This document shows positions 34,555 to 43,138 of a stretch of 64,000 nucleotides of DNA, piece by piece. Both the position numbers and the translations under genes were made by a program. The stretch is taken from the NCBI GenBank assembly GCA_910587245.1, contig CAJULX010000009.1, forward strand, positions 1 to 64,000, in the 5' to 3' direction. The notes beneath the pieces were generated by a model. The model searched no databases. It worked only from the letters and a program-made list of their open reading frames with translations, and was not told the DNA's origin. The stretch's first letter is position 1; each line of letters opens with the position of its first letter. This stretch comes from Candidatus Gastranaerophilales bacterium (lineage in GTDB: Bacteria; Cyanobacteriota; Vampirovibrionia; Gastranaerophilales; Gastranaerophilaceae).

Positions 34555-35154
34555 ATGAAAGAAAACGGATTTATGCGCATAAATACAATAATAGCTTGTT
34601 TTTGCCTGATTTTCGGAAATTTATTTTTAAATATAAATGAGGCATGGGCAGATGATATTGATGTAAAAACCGAAGCGTATGCTCTTTATAATACAAATAA
34701 CTTAAACGAAGCTTTAAAACTCCTTGAAAATCTTCCTTTTGAAGAAAAAGACGAAGAAGTTTTTGTTTTAATTGCAAATATTTATGAAGATAAACTTGAT
34801 TTAAGCAAAGCTGTTGAAAATTTGAATAAAGCGATTATTGTAAATCCTGAATATTACAAAGCTTATTACAATTTAGGATGCATATTTTTAAATAAAAAAG
34901 CGTATGAACTTGCTGAAAAAAATCTGCTTCTTGCAATAAAATATAATAAAGATTTTGCCTATTCTTATTATAATTTGGGAACCCTTTATTTAAGAACCGG
35001 AAAGTACGAAAAGGCGAAGAAAAATTTAATTAAAGCAATATATCTTAAAAATGATGAAAAAGATTTTTATATAAACCTTGCCTACGCTTATAAATTTTTA
35101 GGCAAAGAAAAAGAATCCAGAAGACTGCTTGAGATTTACAATAAGGCTGAATAA
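34555..35154 (+). CDS. Exported TPR-repeat protein
   Basis: The 199-residue protein has a signal peptide (IIACFCLIFGNLFLNINEAWADD) and at least four tetratricopeptide repeats (AYALYNTNNLNEALKLLENLP; AVENLNKAIIVNPEYYKAYYNLGCI; AEKNLLLAIKYNKDFAYSYYNLGTLY; AKKNLIKAIYLKNDEKDFYINLAYAY). It is probably a periplasmic scaffold for protein contacts. It could start at ATG 34555 or at ATG 34573, both giving the same mature protein. It precedes bioB-ruvA by 65 nt. Confidence 0.82.
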   Translation: MKENGFMRINTIIACFCLIFGNLFLNINEAWADDIDVKTEAYALYNTNNLNEALKLLENLPFEEKDEEVFVLIANIYEDKLDLSKAVENLNKAIIVNPEYYKAYYNLGCIFLNKKAYELAEKNLLLAIKYNKDFAYSYYNLGTLYLRTGKYEKAKKNLIKAIYLKNDEKDFYINLAYAYKFLGKEKESRRLLEIYNKAE

Positions 35155-35219
35155 TTTATCCTTTTAAAAGTTTTTGCAATATAATAATTCTTGAAAATAT
35201 TTTAAAGGATTATTAAATC

Positions 35220-36146
35220 ATGAATACTTTAAATGCAATCAGTGAAAAAGAATTGCTCAGGCTTTATAATCTGCCGCTTGAAGAACTGCTTTGTGAGGCA
35301 AAAAAATATAATTCCGATACGGTAGAATTTTGTTCATTAATCAGCGCAAGGACGGGTAAATGTTCCGAAAGCTGCAGATATTGTGCACAGAGCTCTCATT
35401 ATATGACGGATATTTATACTCACCCGCTTGTAAAAATTGAAGATGTTGTAAAAACCGCAAAAGAAGCTAAAGAAAACGGTGCTGTAAGGTTTGCAATCGT
35501 AACATCAGGCAGGGGGCCAAGCAATGCCGATATGCCTGTTATGTGCGAGATGATAAAAGAAATTAATAAATTGGGGTTAAAATCATGTGCGTCTTTAGGA
35601 CTTCTTGATAAAGAAAAAGCACAGCAGTTTAAAGAAGCGGGATTAGTCAGGTATCACCATAATATAAATACATCAAGAAGCTACCACCCTTCAATTACAA
35701 CGACGCATACTTTTGAAGACAGAATAAATACAATCAACCATATAAAAAATGCGGGGATTGAAATATGCTCCGGAGTAATTATAGGAATGGGCGAAAGTGT
35801 TGAACAGAGGGTTGAAATGGCATTAAACCTTGCCGAAATCAAACCGGACTCAATACCTGTTAACTTTTTAACCCCTATTAAAGGCACTCCTTTTGAAAAT
35901 TACGGGGACAAAATTGATGAAGAAGGGATTTTGAGGACTCTTTCAATTATAAAAATTGCAAATCCTGATTCTGTTGTGCGTTTTGCAGGGGGAAGAAATC
36001 TTCGCTTAAGCAAAAAGAATATGGAAATTGCTCTTGATAATGCGGTAAACGGTATATTAATCGGCAATTACCTTACAACAATAGGAATTGAGCCTAAGGA
36101 TGATATTGAAACATTAAAAAAACTCGGGAAAAAATTATATGTATGA
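35220..36146 (+). CDS. bioB: Biotin synthase
   Basis: This radical-SAM enzyme inserts sulfur into dethiobiotin in the last step of biotin synthesis. The 308 residues have the CxxxCxxC motif (KCSESCRYCAQS, near residue 49) for the 4Fe-4S cluster, YHHNINTSRS, CSGVIIGMGE and VRFAGGRNLRL with the 2Fe-2S-ligand Arg region. No other bio genes are in the window, so biotin may be made from salvaged precursor. A TATAAT box lies about 37 nt before the start. The end overlaps ruvA by 8 nt. Confidence 0.95.
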   Translation: MNTLNAISEKELLRLYNLPLEELLCEAKKYNSDTVEFCSLISARTGKCSESCRYCAQSSHYMTDIYTHPLVKIEDVVKTAKEAKENGAVRFAIVTSGRGPSNADMPVMCEMIKEINKLGLKSCASLGLLDKEKAQQFKEAGLVRYHHNINTSRSYHPSITTTHTFEDRINTINHIKNAGIEICSGVIIGMGESVEQRVEMALNLAEIKPDSIPVNFLTPIKGTPFENYGDKIDEEGILRTLSIIKIANPDSVVRFAGGRNLRLSKKNMEIALDNAVNGILIGNYLTTIGIEPKDDIETLKKLGKKLYV

Positions 36147-36765
36147 TTATATTAAAGGGATTTTAACTTTTAAAAGCGCTGATAGCGCCGTGATTGAGAA
36201 TAACGGTATCGGATACAGGTTTTTAATAAATTCAAGAACATATGCTGCGCTTGGTGAAATCGGGGATGAGGCTAAAATTTATTCAAAATTAATCCATAAG
36301 GAAGATACGATGTATCTTACAGGGTTTAAGCAAAAGGAAGACAGAGCAATTTTTGATATTCTAACGTCCGTTTCAGGGATAGGTACCAAGGTAGGGATGA
36401 TTCTTCTGGATGAATTTTCAGGCTCCGAACTCATAAATGCGGTATTGGACGGAGATTATAAGCTTATTTCCCGTGCAAAAGGCGTGGGGCCGAAACTGGC
36501 GCAAAAAATCATCTTAGAATTAAAAGGCAAATTAACAAATAATGATGTGGTTTCAAATATAATGGAAGATAGAGTTTCGGGTATTGAAAACTCAAAGACC
36601 AAGTTATCGAAAGAAACAATAAAAGAAGTTCAGGCTATTTTACAGTCTTTAGGATATTCGCAGAATGAGTATATGAATGCAATCGAACATTGTGCAGGCA
36701 TTTTAGAAACGGATTCAAGCGAAGAACTCTTAAAAGAAACCCTGAAAACGTTATCGATAGGATAA
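36139..36765 (+). CDS. ruvA: Holliday junction branch migration subunit RuvA
   Basis: RuvA binds four-way DNA junctions and loads the RuvB motor. The 208 residues show the N-terminal OB-fold (MYDYIKGILTFKSADSAVIENNGIGYRF), two helix-hairpin-helix motifs (LTSVSGIGTKVGMILL; ISRAKGVGPKLAQKIILELKGKL) and a C-terminal domain III (IQ-type QAILQSLGYSQNE). The start overlaps the end of bioB by 8 nt. ruvB is not adjacent. Confidence 0.95.
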   Translation: MYDYIKGILTFKSADSAVIENNGIGYRFLINSRTYAALGEIGDEAKIYSKLIHKEDTMYLTGFKQKEDRAIFDILTSVSGIGTKVGMILLDEFSGSELINAVLDGDYKLISRAKGVGPKLAQKIILELKGKLTNNDVVSNIMEDRVSGIENSKTKLSKETIKEVQAILQSLGYSQNEYMNAIEHCAGILETDSSEELLKETLKTLSIG

Positions 36766-36801
36766 AATTTACAAAAAATTGACGGATAGAAGGAATAAAA
36801 T

Positions 36802-38232
36802 ATGGTTGAAAAGAAATTAAAGGTGTTATTGGCAAGTGCTGAAACGGCGCCGTTTTCAAAGGTCGGCGGGCTGGCTGATGTTGTGGGCGAGCTTCCTCCT
36901 TATTTAGAAAAACAAGGAGCAGAAGTTGCAGTGTTTACGCCTTTATACGGCTGTATAAACGAAGAAAAATGGGGTATAAAAGAATTGCCGAATTCCGAAT
37001 TAACCCTTGATATGGGAAATTCCCGCCATATTTTTAAATTAAAAATGTGCAAACACCCGAAATCAGAAAACGTAAATATATTCTTTGTGGATAATCCGAA
37101 ATATTTTTCCTGCTTTAATGTTGTATACCCTATGTGGTGCGATGAAATGTATGAAATGCAGAGGTATGTTTCATTTTCTCTTGCAGTTTTAGAATATGCA
37201 AAACTTTTGAATTTCAGGGCTGATATAATCCACGCCAATGATTGGCACACGGCTATGATTCCCGTTTATTTAAAATCAAATTATAAATATGATGATTTTT
37301 ATAAAAATACAAAATCAATTTTTACAATTCATAACCTTGCATATCAAGGCTCTTGCGATAAGGCGATAATTGATTTTTCAAATATGAGATGGGATAACGT
37401 TTACCATGATAGTTGTGTTGAACATTACGGCAGGGTAAACTGGCTGAAAGGCGCGCTATACTGTGCCGATAAGATTACAACCGTATCCCCGAGGTATGCA
37501 AGAGAAATTCTCGGCGGAGAATTCGGCGAAGGAATGGATTACACGCTGCGCGGGCAAACTTATAAACTATGCGGCATTTTAAACGGCACCGATTATGATA
37601 AAAAAGATTTTGATAAATCCCTAAAGCCGAAGTTTAAAGAAGAAGTACAGAAAATGTTCGGGCTCCCTGTTAATCCTGAAAGACCTTTAATTTCGATGAT
37701 TTCGCGTCTTACCTATCAAAAGGGGCTTGATTTAATTGATTTTGCAAAGTTTGATTTAATGGGACTCCCTGCTGATTTTGTATTTTTAGGAACGGGCGAG
37801 GGCGGATATCAGAATATGCTTATCTGGAGCAGTAATAATTCCTCCAATATGCGGGCATGGATTGATTTTAAGCCTGAACTGTCAGAAACAATTTATAAGG
37901 GCTCCGATATGTTTTTAATGCCCTCGTTATTTGAACCTTGCGGTATAAGCCAGATGGTTGCAATGAAATACGGCACGCTCCCGATTGTTCGCGCTGTAGG
38001 CGGGCTGGATGATACGGTTATAGCTTATCCGAATGAAAAGGCAAACGGTTTTAAATTCTTATCCTATGATGCACGCTCTATGGTAGATGAAGTGAAAAAG
38101 GGCGTTTGGACTTATATAGACAGGCGGGATGAATTTAATAAAATGGTGGATAATGCCGTTAAATGCCGCTTTAGCTGGGATGATTCGGCTAAATGTTACA
38201 TCGCGCTATATAAAGATGCTCTCGGGGTTTAA
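36802..38232 (+). CDS. glgA: Glycogen synthase (GT5)
   Basis: The enzyme elongates alpha-1,4-glucan from ADP-glucose. The 476 residues carry the substrate loop FSKVGGLADVVGELP (KxGGL near residue 21), IIHANDWHTAMIPVYL, FTIHNLAYQG and the C-terminal nucleotide-sugar motif LFEPCGISQMVAMKYGTLPIVRAVGGLDDTV. The start follows AGAAGGA at proper spacing. With the 4-alpha-glucanotransferase at 51 kb it suggests that the organism stores glycogen. Confidence 0.95.
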   Translation: MVEKKLKVLLASAETAPFSKVGGLADVVGELPPYLEKQGAEVAVFTPLYGCINEEKWGIKELPNSELTLDMGNSRHIFKLKMCKHPKSENVNIFFVDNPKYFSCFNVVYPMWCDEMYEMQRYVSFSLAVLEYAKLLNFRADIIHANDWHTAMIPVYLKSNYKYDDFYKNTKSIFTIHNLAYQGSCDKAIIDFSNMRWDNVYHDSCVEHYGRVNWLKGALYCADKITTVSPRYAREILGGEFGEGMDYTLRGQTYKLCGILNGTDYDKKDFDKSLKPKFKEEVQKMFGLPVNPERPLISMISRLTYQKGLDLIDFAKFDLMGLPADFVFLGTGEGGYQNMLIWSSNNSSNMRAWIDFKPELSETIYKGSDMFLMPSLFEPCGISQMVAMKYGTLPIVRAVGGLDDTVIAYPNEKANGFKFLSYDARSMVDEVKKGVWTYIDRRDEFNKMVDNAVKCRFSWDDSAKCYIALYKDALGV

Positions 38233-38235
38233 AAA

Positions 38236-39981
38236 GTGATAAGCCGTGCAAAAGAGTATATTAAAAATAATAAGAAAGAGACAGTTTTTCTTATTGTTAT
38301 ATCTTTGCTCGCACTGTATTTCAGGGTTTTTTCCCTGCAGCATGCAGGGGATTTGTGGATAGATGAAATTTATTCATACTATTTTTCAAGTAAAAATTCC
38401 GTTTTTGATGTTGTAAAAAGCTTGTATAACGAGGATTTACATACTCCTTTATATTTTATCTTTCTTCATTTTTGGATAAAATTCACAAGGCTTTTCGGAG
38501 CAGGTGAAAATGATACCATAATGCGGCTTTTAGGTTTTATACCTTCATTTTTAATTGTTCCCTTTTCCTATTTTGCGGGTAAAAAACTTTTTAATAGGAT
38601 AACAGGTGTATATGCAGCTTCTTTTCTTGCATTCAGTCCGTTTTTAATTTATTACACAACGGAGCTTCGTTTTTACGGGATGGCGTGTCTTTTTGCATTT
38701 TTAAGCTCATATTATTTTGTTCAATATCAGCAATACGGCGGCAGAAAGCCCGCAGCCGCTCTTATTATTTCAAATCTTCTGCTTTTGTACACATTTAATA
38801 TAAGTTTTGTTTTTGTATTTTTTCAATTTTTAACCGCAATGATTTTTTCAAAAGAAAAATCTGCCGTTTTGAAATTATATATTCTTACGGGGATTTTATA
38901 CATTCCCGCCTTTATAATGGCGGCGCACGGGATGTTCAGCTACAGAAATTCAATCTGTTCTTTTGCGCGTGATATTTTTATTTATAAGCCTGAATTTTTT
39001 AATATATTTTTGCAAAGTTATTTCAGCGGAAATTTTTTCTATGCTACAAATAATGACTATGCCTACAGTGCAGGCTCTTTAAGGAATATTAAAAGTATTT
39101 ATCTTATTTTGCTTCCTGTTATTTTTTGTTTAACGGGATTTATCAAAAGTTTTCTTTTGAAAAATAAAACTTTGATAATGCTTCTTGCGCCTGCTGTTGC
39201 CTTTTTGGGGTTTGAATTTGTCTTGGCGCATTTCGGGCTTATGTCTTTAACCGTGCGGTATACTTTAATTTCTTTTCCTGCGGTTGTTTTGGCTGTTTGT
39301 TTCGGGCTGGGTTCATTTAAAAATAAATATTTAACGGGCGGGCTGTTTATTTTGTTTTTAATTACGCTCCATAATTTTAATTTTTCCGCACAAAGCCCGA
39401 TTGATAAGGATGTTGAATTTGGGACACCTTTGAAAACAACACTTGAAAAGCTTGATATCGTAAAAGATAATGACTATATTTTAATTCCTGTTATGGGAAA
39501 ATTATACAGAAGATACACCCCAAAAAACGCTCGCTATCTTGATTTTGAAATAACAGATATGCTTTTAAACGATGTGAGAAAATATTATCCGCTTGTGTTT
39601 GATAATGATACGATAAGCATTTTGAACAGAAAAAACGCTCGTGAAATCTTATATGATTATACTGTATATAATACAAAAAGTGCTGCGCTTGAAAAGTATC
39701 TGCAAGGTTATTTTAAAAAGCTTAAAAAGGGTGAAAAATTTATCCTGCTTGTAAATAATATGAATACCATAAATTCTATGAGCGAACTTTATACTTTTGA
39801 ACCTGAGAAAAAACGCAGGCTTTATTACAAAAATTCGCTGTATTATATGCTTATGACAAGGATTGTGTTTGATATTTTGGATATTTCAAATGAAAATTTG
39901 AAATTGAAAACCCGTTTTATGATTAATGATTCAAAATATTCGGATAACAACACAGGCGTGTTTGTTTTTGTGAAGGAGTGA
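38236..39981 (+). CDS. Membrane glycosyltransferase, GT39/ArnT-like
   Basis: This 581-residue protein has about nine to ten transmembrane helices and an N-terminal loop DLWIDEIYSYYFS. The Asp-Glu there is the place of the catalytic acid in the GT39/GT83 (PMT/ArnT) families. A large C-terminal soluble part follows from about residue 390. It probably transfers a sugar from a polyprenyl-phosphate donor outside the membrane. It starts 3 nt after glgA. The GT2 enzyme converging downstream looks like a polyprenyl-phosphate-sugar synthase that could supply the donor. Confidence 0.75.
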   Translation: MISRAKEYIKNNKKETVFLIVISLLALYFRVFSLQHAGDLWIDEIYSYYFSSKNSVFDVVKSLYNEDLHTPLYFIFLHFWIKFTRLFGAGENDTIMRLLGFIPSFLIVPFSYFAGKKLFNRITGVYAASFLAFSPFLIYYTTELRFYGMACLFAFLSSYYFVQYQQYGGRKPAAALIISNLLLLYTFNISFVFVFFQFLTAMIFSKEKSAVLKLYILTGILYIPAFIMAAHGMFSYRNSICSFARDIFIYKPEFFNIFLQSYFSGNFFYATNNDYAYSAGSLRNIKSIYLILLPVIFCLTGFIKSFLLKNKTLIMLLAPAVAFLGFEFVLAHFGLMSLTVRYTLISFPAVVLAVCFGLGSFKNKYLTGGLFILFLITLHNFNFSAQSPIDKDVEFGTPLKTTLEKLDIVKDNDYILIPVMGKLYRRYTPKNARYLDFEITDMLLNDVRKYYPLVFDNDTISILNRKNAREILYDYTVYNTKSAALEKYLQGYFKKLKKGEKFILLVNNMNTINSMSELYTFEPEKKRRLYYKNSLYYMLMTRIVFDILDISNENLKLKTRFMINDSKYSDNNTGVFVFVKE

Positions 39982-40004
39982 TTTTCTTAGATTACTACAG
40001 GGCG

Positions 40005-40145
40005 AGATTTTGTGAAATAAAAATATTTCACAAACAGGACACGGTATTCCCCTGGTCGAAGTTCAACCAAGAAGTTCAAAATTAGACAGCCGACGCGAAT
40101 TTTTAACGGTCCTTTATTGTGAAATATTTTTATTTCACAAAATCT
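40005..40145. repeat. Structured element, copy 2 (same core in a 29-bp perfect inverted repeat)
   Basis: Arms at 40005-40033 and 40117-40145 are exact reverse complements over 29 bp. Their sequence is unrelated to the arms of copy 1. The 83-nt core (40034-40116) has AGGAC/GTCCT at 40036-40040 and 40109-40113, GTTCAAAATT/AATTTTTAAC at 40074-40083 and 40098-40107, and a weaker TGGT/ACCA hairpin at 40053-40056 and 40066-40069. Each arm is itself a hairpin: TGTGAAATA and TATTTCACA with a 4-nt loop. The right arm contains the stop codon of the convergent GT2 gene. It lies between two convergent genes. Confidence 0.82.
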
Positions 40146-40872
40146 TTTTAATAAGCTTCACTCTTAATGTGAAAGAATTTACCATAAATTCCAAAATATC
40201 ATAAAGCCCGAGTTTAGATTTCCCTTTTGTCCTGTCGATAAAATCAATCGGAATTTCTGACACTTTTGCGCCTGCATTCACGCATTCAAAAAGAATATTC
40301 ATCTGGAAAGAATATCCGTTAGCGTTTAATTTACCAAGGTTAACTTTCTTTAAAATATCGGTGCGGATGGCTCTGAAGCCTGATGTACAGTCTTTTACAC
40401 CGTAAAGCCCCGCAATAAGGCGTGCAAAAATGTTTCCCCATCTGCTGTTTAATTTTCTGATAAGCGCCCAGTTTGATGGGATTGAGCCCCCTTTAACATA
40501 TCTTGAACCTATTGCAAAATCGGCACCTTTGTTAATTGCATCCAATAATTCTTTTATTTTTTTCACATCATGAGAAAAATCGGAATCCATCTCAATTAAA
40601 ATATCAGGGCTAAAGTTTTCAATTGCGTATTTAAAGCCTGCGACATAAGCGCGTCCAAGCCCCCGTGTATTATTTAAAAGAAGGTTGACTTTGTTTTCCT
40701 TTTCGATAACCTTCTTTACAATATCTGCTGTGCCGTCAGGTGAATAATCATCCACCACAAGAATATTTATATCAAAATTTTCTATCTTTTTAATTTCATC
40801 CAAAACCGCAAATAAAAAATCTTCAATATTTTCTTTTTCATTATAGGTCGGAAGAACTATTGTTGTTTTCAT
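40135..40872 (-). CDS. GT2 polyprenol-phosphate-sugar synthase, DPM1-like
   Basis: The 245-residue cytoplasmic GT-A enzyme has IVLPTYNEKENIEDFL at the start, VVDDYSPDGTADI, the DxD-type EMDSDFSHD, GSRYVKGGSIPSNW and FRAIRTDIL, all typical of dolichol/polyprenol monophosphate mannose synthases. It lacks C-terminal membrane helices, like the short bacterial forms. It probably makes polyprenyl-phosphate-mannose or a similar donor for the convergent GT39-like enzyme. Its last codons and stop lie inside the right arm of copy 2 of the structured element. Confidence 0.88.
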   Translation of the reverse strand: MKTTIVLPTYNEKENIEDFLFAVLDEIKKIENFDINILVVDDYSPDGTADIVKKVIEKENKVNLLLNNTRGLGRAYVAGFKYAIENFSPDILIEMDSDFSHDVKKIKELLDAINKGADFAIGSRYVKGGSIPSNWALIRKLNSRWGNIFARLIAGLYGVKDCTSGFRAIRTDILKKVNLGKLNANGYSFQMNILFECVNAGAKVSEIPIDFIDRTKGKSKLGLYDILEFMVNSFTLRVKLIKKIL

Positions 40873-41059
40873 TTAAAAAATCCTTATTTCAAGAAGAAAT
40901 TTTACCACAAAAAGCCATGTGGAGGCAATTTTTAGCGGATTTTTGTTTTATATAATATATAAGCGGTATTTAATAAAGTCATACAAATAAAGCATAAAAT
41001 CCGAAACAAAATACCGCATAATAAAATCGGTTTACTCAACCTTAAAAAGCAGGTTTATT

Positions 41060-41509
41060 ATGAGTTCATTTAACATTAACGGCCCCTCTCAAATGCCCCA
41101 GATAACCGAAGCCCAGAATATGATGAATAACGGCGGCGGCGGAAATACGGGATACCTTGACAGCGGCAGAAAAAAGAAGAAGAAAAAAGAAGAAGAAATT
41201 GACCCTGCTATTTTAAAAGAAGAGGGCGAAGATAAATTTGAGCGTTCTGAAATTGAATATGAAGATGATGACGATTATTACGGAAGAAATACTCCTGCCA
41301 AAGAAGAAAAACAAGATGCATATTCATCTGAGGAAAAAAAATCCGAAATTTTAAATACGGATAACATTAAAAATAAGTTTTTAGGTCTTATCGGAAGCAT
41401 AGAAAAAATTATAAAACCGGAAGACAAAACAGAAGGCTTAATGCCTTCTGTTGATGGTGATTTTTTAACATTATCAAAAAATGAAATGAAAGATACTTTT
41501 AATATTTAG
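41060..41509 (+). CDS. Highly charged hypothetical protein
   Basis: A 149-residue, mostly disordered protein with an Asn/Gly-rich start (MMNNGGGGNTGYLDSG), a lysine run then alternating acidic and basic stretches (KKKKKKEEE; IEYEDDDDYYG) and a short hydrophobic helix near the end (FLGLIGSIEKII). No family recognised. No signal peptide. It converges on the gene at 41506 with stops overlapping by 4 nt. Confidence 0.6.
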   Translation: MSSFNINGPSQMPQITEAQNMMNNGGGGNTGYLDSGRKKKKKKEEEIDPAILKEEGEDKFERSEIEYEDDDDYYGRNTPAKEEKQDAYSSEEKKSEILNTDNIKNKFLGLIGSIEKIIKPEDKTEGLMPSVDGDFLTLSKNEMKDTFNI

Positions 41510-42540
41510 TATTCTTCATCTTCATAATTTTCATAGTTTGGAGCGGGCGCCGTACCTTCTATAGGGCATCCGCAGATTTCGCAGCGTCCCTGATTTTCAT
41601 ATGAAGCCTGATGTATAAAATGTTCTTCAATTTCGGGATTTGCTTTAACATCGCCTCTTAAATGTTCTTTAATATATTCTTTTTCAGGGTTAGTATTAAT
41701 AACTTCCGCCGTGTTGTCTTCTTTTAAATCAAGAACCGGCACGTATTTAACGGTATTTTGCTTTTTATATGCAGCTTCCGTTGCCTCGTAAGCCTCATAT
41801 ACTTTTCTCATTTTTTCCGTATATTCTCTATGGGTATACCCTGTTGATTCCCAAACATATTTTATGTCGGGTCTTTGTTTTCTTACAACCTTTTGTATTT
41901 CTTTTGAATTTCTGGGGTATGCTTTATAAAGTTTTAAATTGCGGTTTTCGCTTATGGTAAGGGGTGATTTATCTTTTGCTAAATCAGGGTTTTTCTTTAA
42001 ATAATAATTCCATAAAAATGCTTCAAGAGTTTTTGAATATACAAGTTCATTTACGGATTCTTTTTTATCAACAAAAGATGTCATTCCCGCTAAAACGGCA
42101 CTTTGTGCTTCATAAGGCGCATTTTTGTGTTTAGAATTAACGTTAATTGTTATTTCTTTTCTTTTAATATCGGGCATTGCATTGTAATTTCTGTATTCGG
42201 CTTTTATCTCACCCAGATTTTTATACTTTATTTTCATTGGGTTTAATGTCGGGTTATTGCCTGTTATTTTTTCATAGGCGCCTGATGCGGGAGAATTTTT
42301 CATTAATTCAAGAGCACGCATAATCGGCACATCTTTTGTTATTTTTTTGTATGTCTTTTTTAATGCTTTAATTTCCGCTTTTTGTGCTTTTCTTTCAGCT
42401 CTTGCCTGTATTCTCTGTGCTTTAATTTCCGCTTTTCTTTCTTTTGCGCGGATTTTTACAGGGTCTTCGGCAGCATAAGAAGCTGACAGCGTATTAATTA
42501 AACCTAAACAAAGTATTAAAGTAAAAATAATCTTTTTCAT
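41506..42540 (-). CDS. Exported protein, paralogue of the HExxH protein but without the zinc motif
   Basis: The 344-residue protein has a signal peptide (MKKIIFTLILCLGLINTLSASYA), a Lys/Arg/Ala/Glu-rich helical region (about 27-65) and a domain that aligns with the protein at 43066. Shared blocks are KIKYKNLGEIKAEYRNYNAM, INVNSKHKNAPYEAQSAVLA and LEAFLWNYYLKKNPDL. Where the paralogue has HEAIH this one reads GMTSF (residues 152-156), so the putative peptidase site is gone. A C-terminal CEICGCP may bind metal. Function unknown. Confidence 0.65.
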   Translation of the reverse strand: MKKIIFTLILCLGLINTLSASYAAEDPVKIRAKERKAEIKAQRIQARAERKAQKAEIKALKKTYKKITKDVPIMRALELMKNSPASGAYEKITGNNPTLNPMKIKYKNLGEIKAEYRNYNAMPDIKRKEITINVNSKHKNAPYEAQSAVLAGMTSFVDKKESVNELVYSKTLEAFLWNYYLKKNPDLAKDKSPLTISENRNLKLYKAYPRNSKEIQKVVRKQRPDIKYVWESTGYTHREYTEKMRKVYEAYEATEAAYKKQNTVKYVPVLDLKEDNTAEVINTNPEKEYIKEHLRGDVKANPEIEEHFIHQASYENQGRCEICGCPIEGTAPAPNYENYEDEEY

Positions 42541-42664
42541 AAATTCTAAACTCCTAAAATTTATTATAAATAATTATTTTCCGCCTGTCTATGAAATATT
42601 ACAAAATAAGGCTGAATTGTGTATTTATTTTGACTTTATTTTTAATTTTATTAAATATTTAAAT

Positions 42665-43138
42665 ATGAAAAACTTAATTATTTATTTGTTTTCAATTATG
42701 TTGAAAAGGTCAAAATGCTCTCATTCTAATGCACTTTTATATGCAAATGAAGGATATTGCCCCGATTGCGGAATTTATCTTAAGAAATATTATTATGTTT
42801 TAAGATGCAATTGCTGCAACCATAAAAGAGAAGCAAACAGAACAGCATTCGGCAGAGGAGCCGAAATTATTCCCGTATCAAAATACTGCCCCGTTTGCGG
42901 CGGAGCAGAATATTATATTGAAAAATATGAAAAATTAAATCTTGTAGATATTAATTATGCTATTGAAGTGAAGGAAGAATACGATATTTTAAATTCCGCA
43001 TACTGTGGTGAATCTTCAACAAAAGTTTGGGTGGAGCCTGCGGATGATGAGGACAGAGAGCCTTATCAAAGACTCTCTTTACCTTTAAATTCAGTCTGCG
43101 GGCTGTTAAAAGCAGGAAGCGGTCTTCCGTTAACATAA
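42665..43138 (+). CDS. Zinc-ribbon protein of unknown function
   Basis: The protein has about 157 residues from ATG 42665; a TTG at 42617 would extend it. Cysteine pairs CPDCG, CNCCNH and CPVCGG suggest one or two zinc ribbons, possibly a nucleic-acid or protein-binding module. Its last 73 nt overlap the convergent HExxH gene on the other strand, so the C-terminal part is constrained by both frames. Because of this overlap the true end or reality of the gene is less certain. Confidence 0.5.
   Translation: MKNLIIYLFSIMLKRSKCSHSNALLYANEGYCPDCGIYLKKYYYVLRCNCCNHKREANRTAFGRGAEIIPVSKYCPVCGGAEYYIEKYEKLNLVDINYAIEVKEEYDILNSAYCGESSTKVWVEPADDEDREPYQRLSLPLNSVCGLLKAGSGLPLT

Noticed and set aside
40005..40145. 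Element copies as simple rho-independent terminators
   Set aside because: Copy 2 has some T after its right arm, but copy 1 has no T-tract on either strand. A conserved 83-nt core in the loop is not expected of a terminator.
30528..40145. Element copies as integron attC sites or a CRISPR array
   Set aside because: There is no integrase or cas gene, no conserved R-type GTTRRRY core site at both ends, and only two copies 9.5 kb apart.
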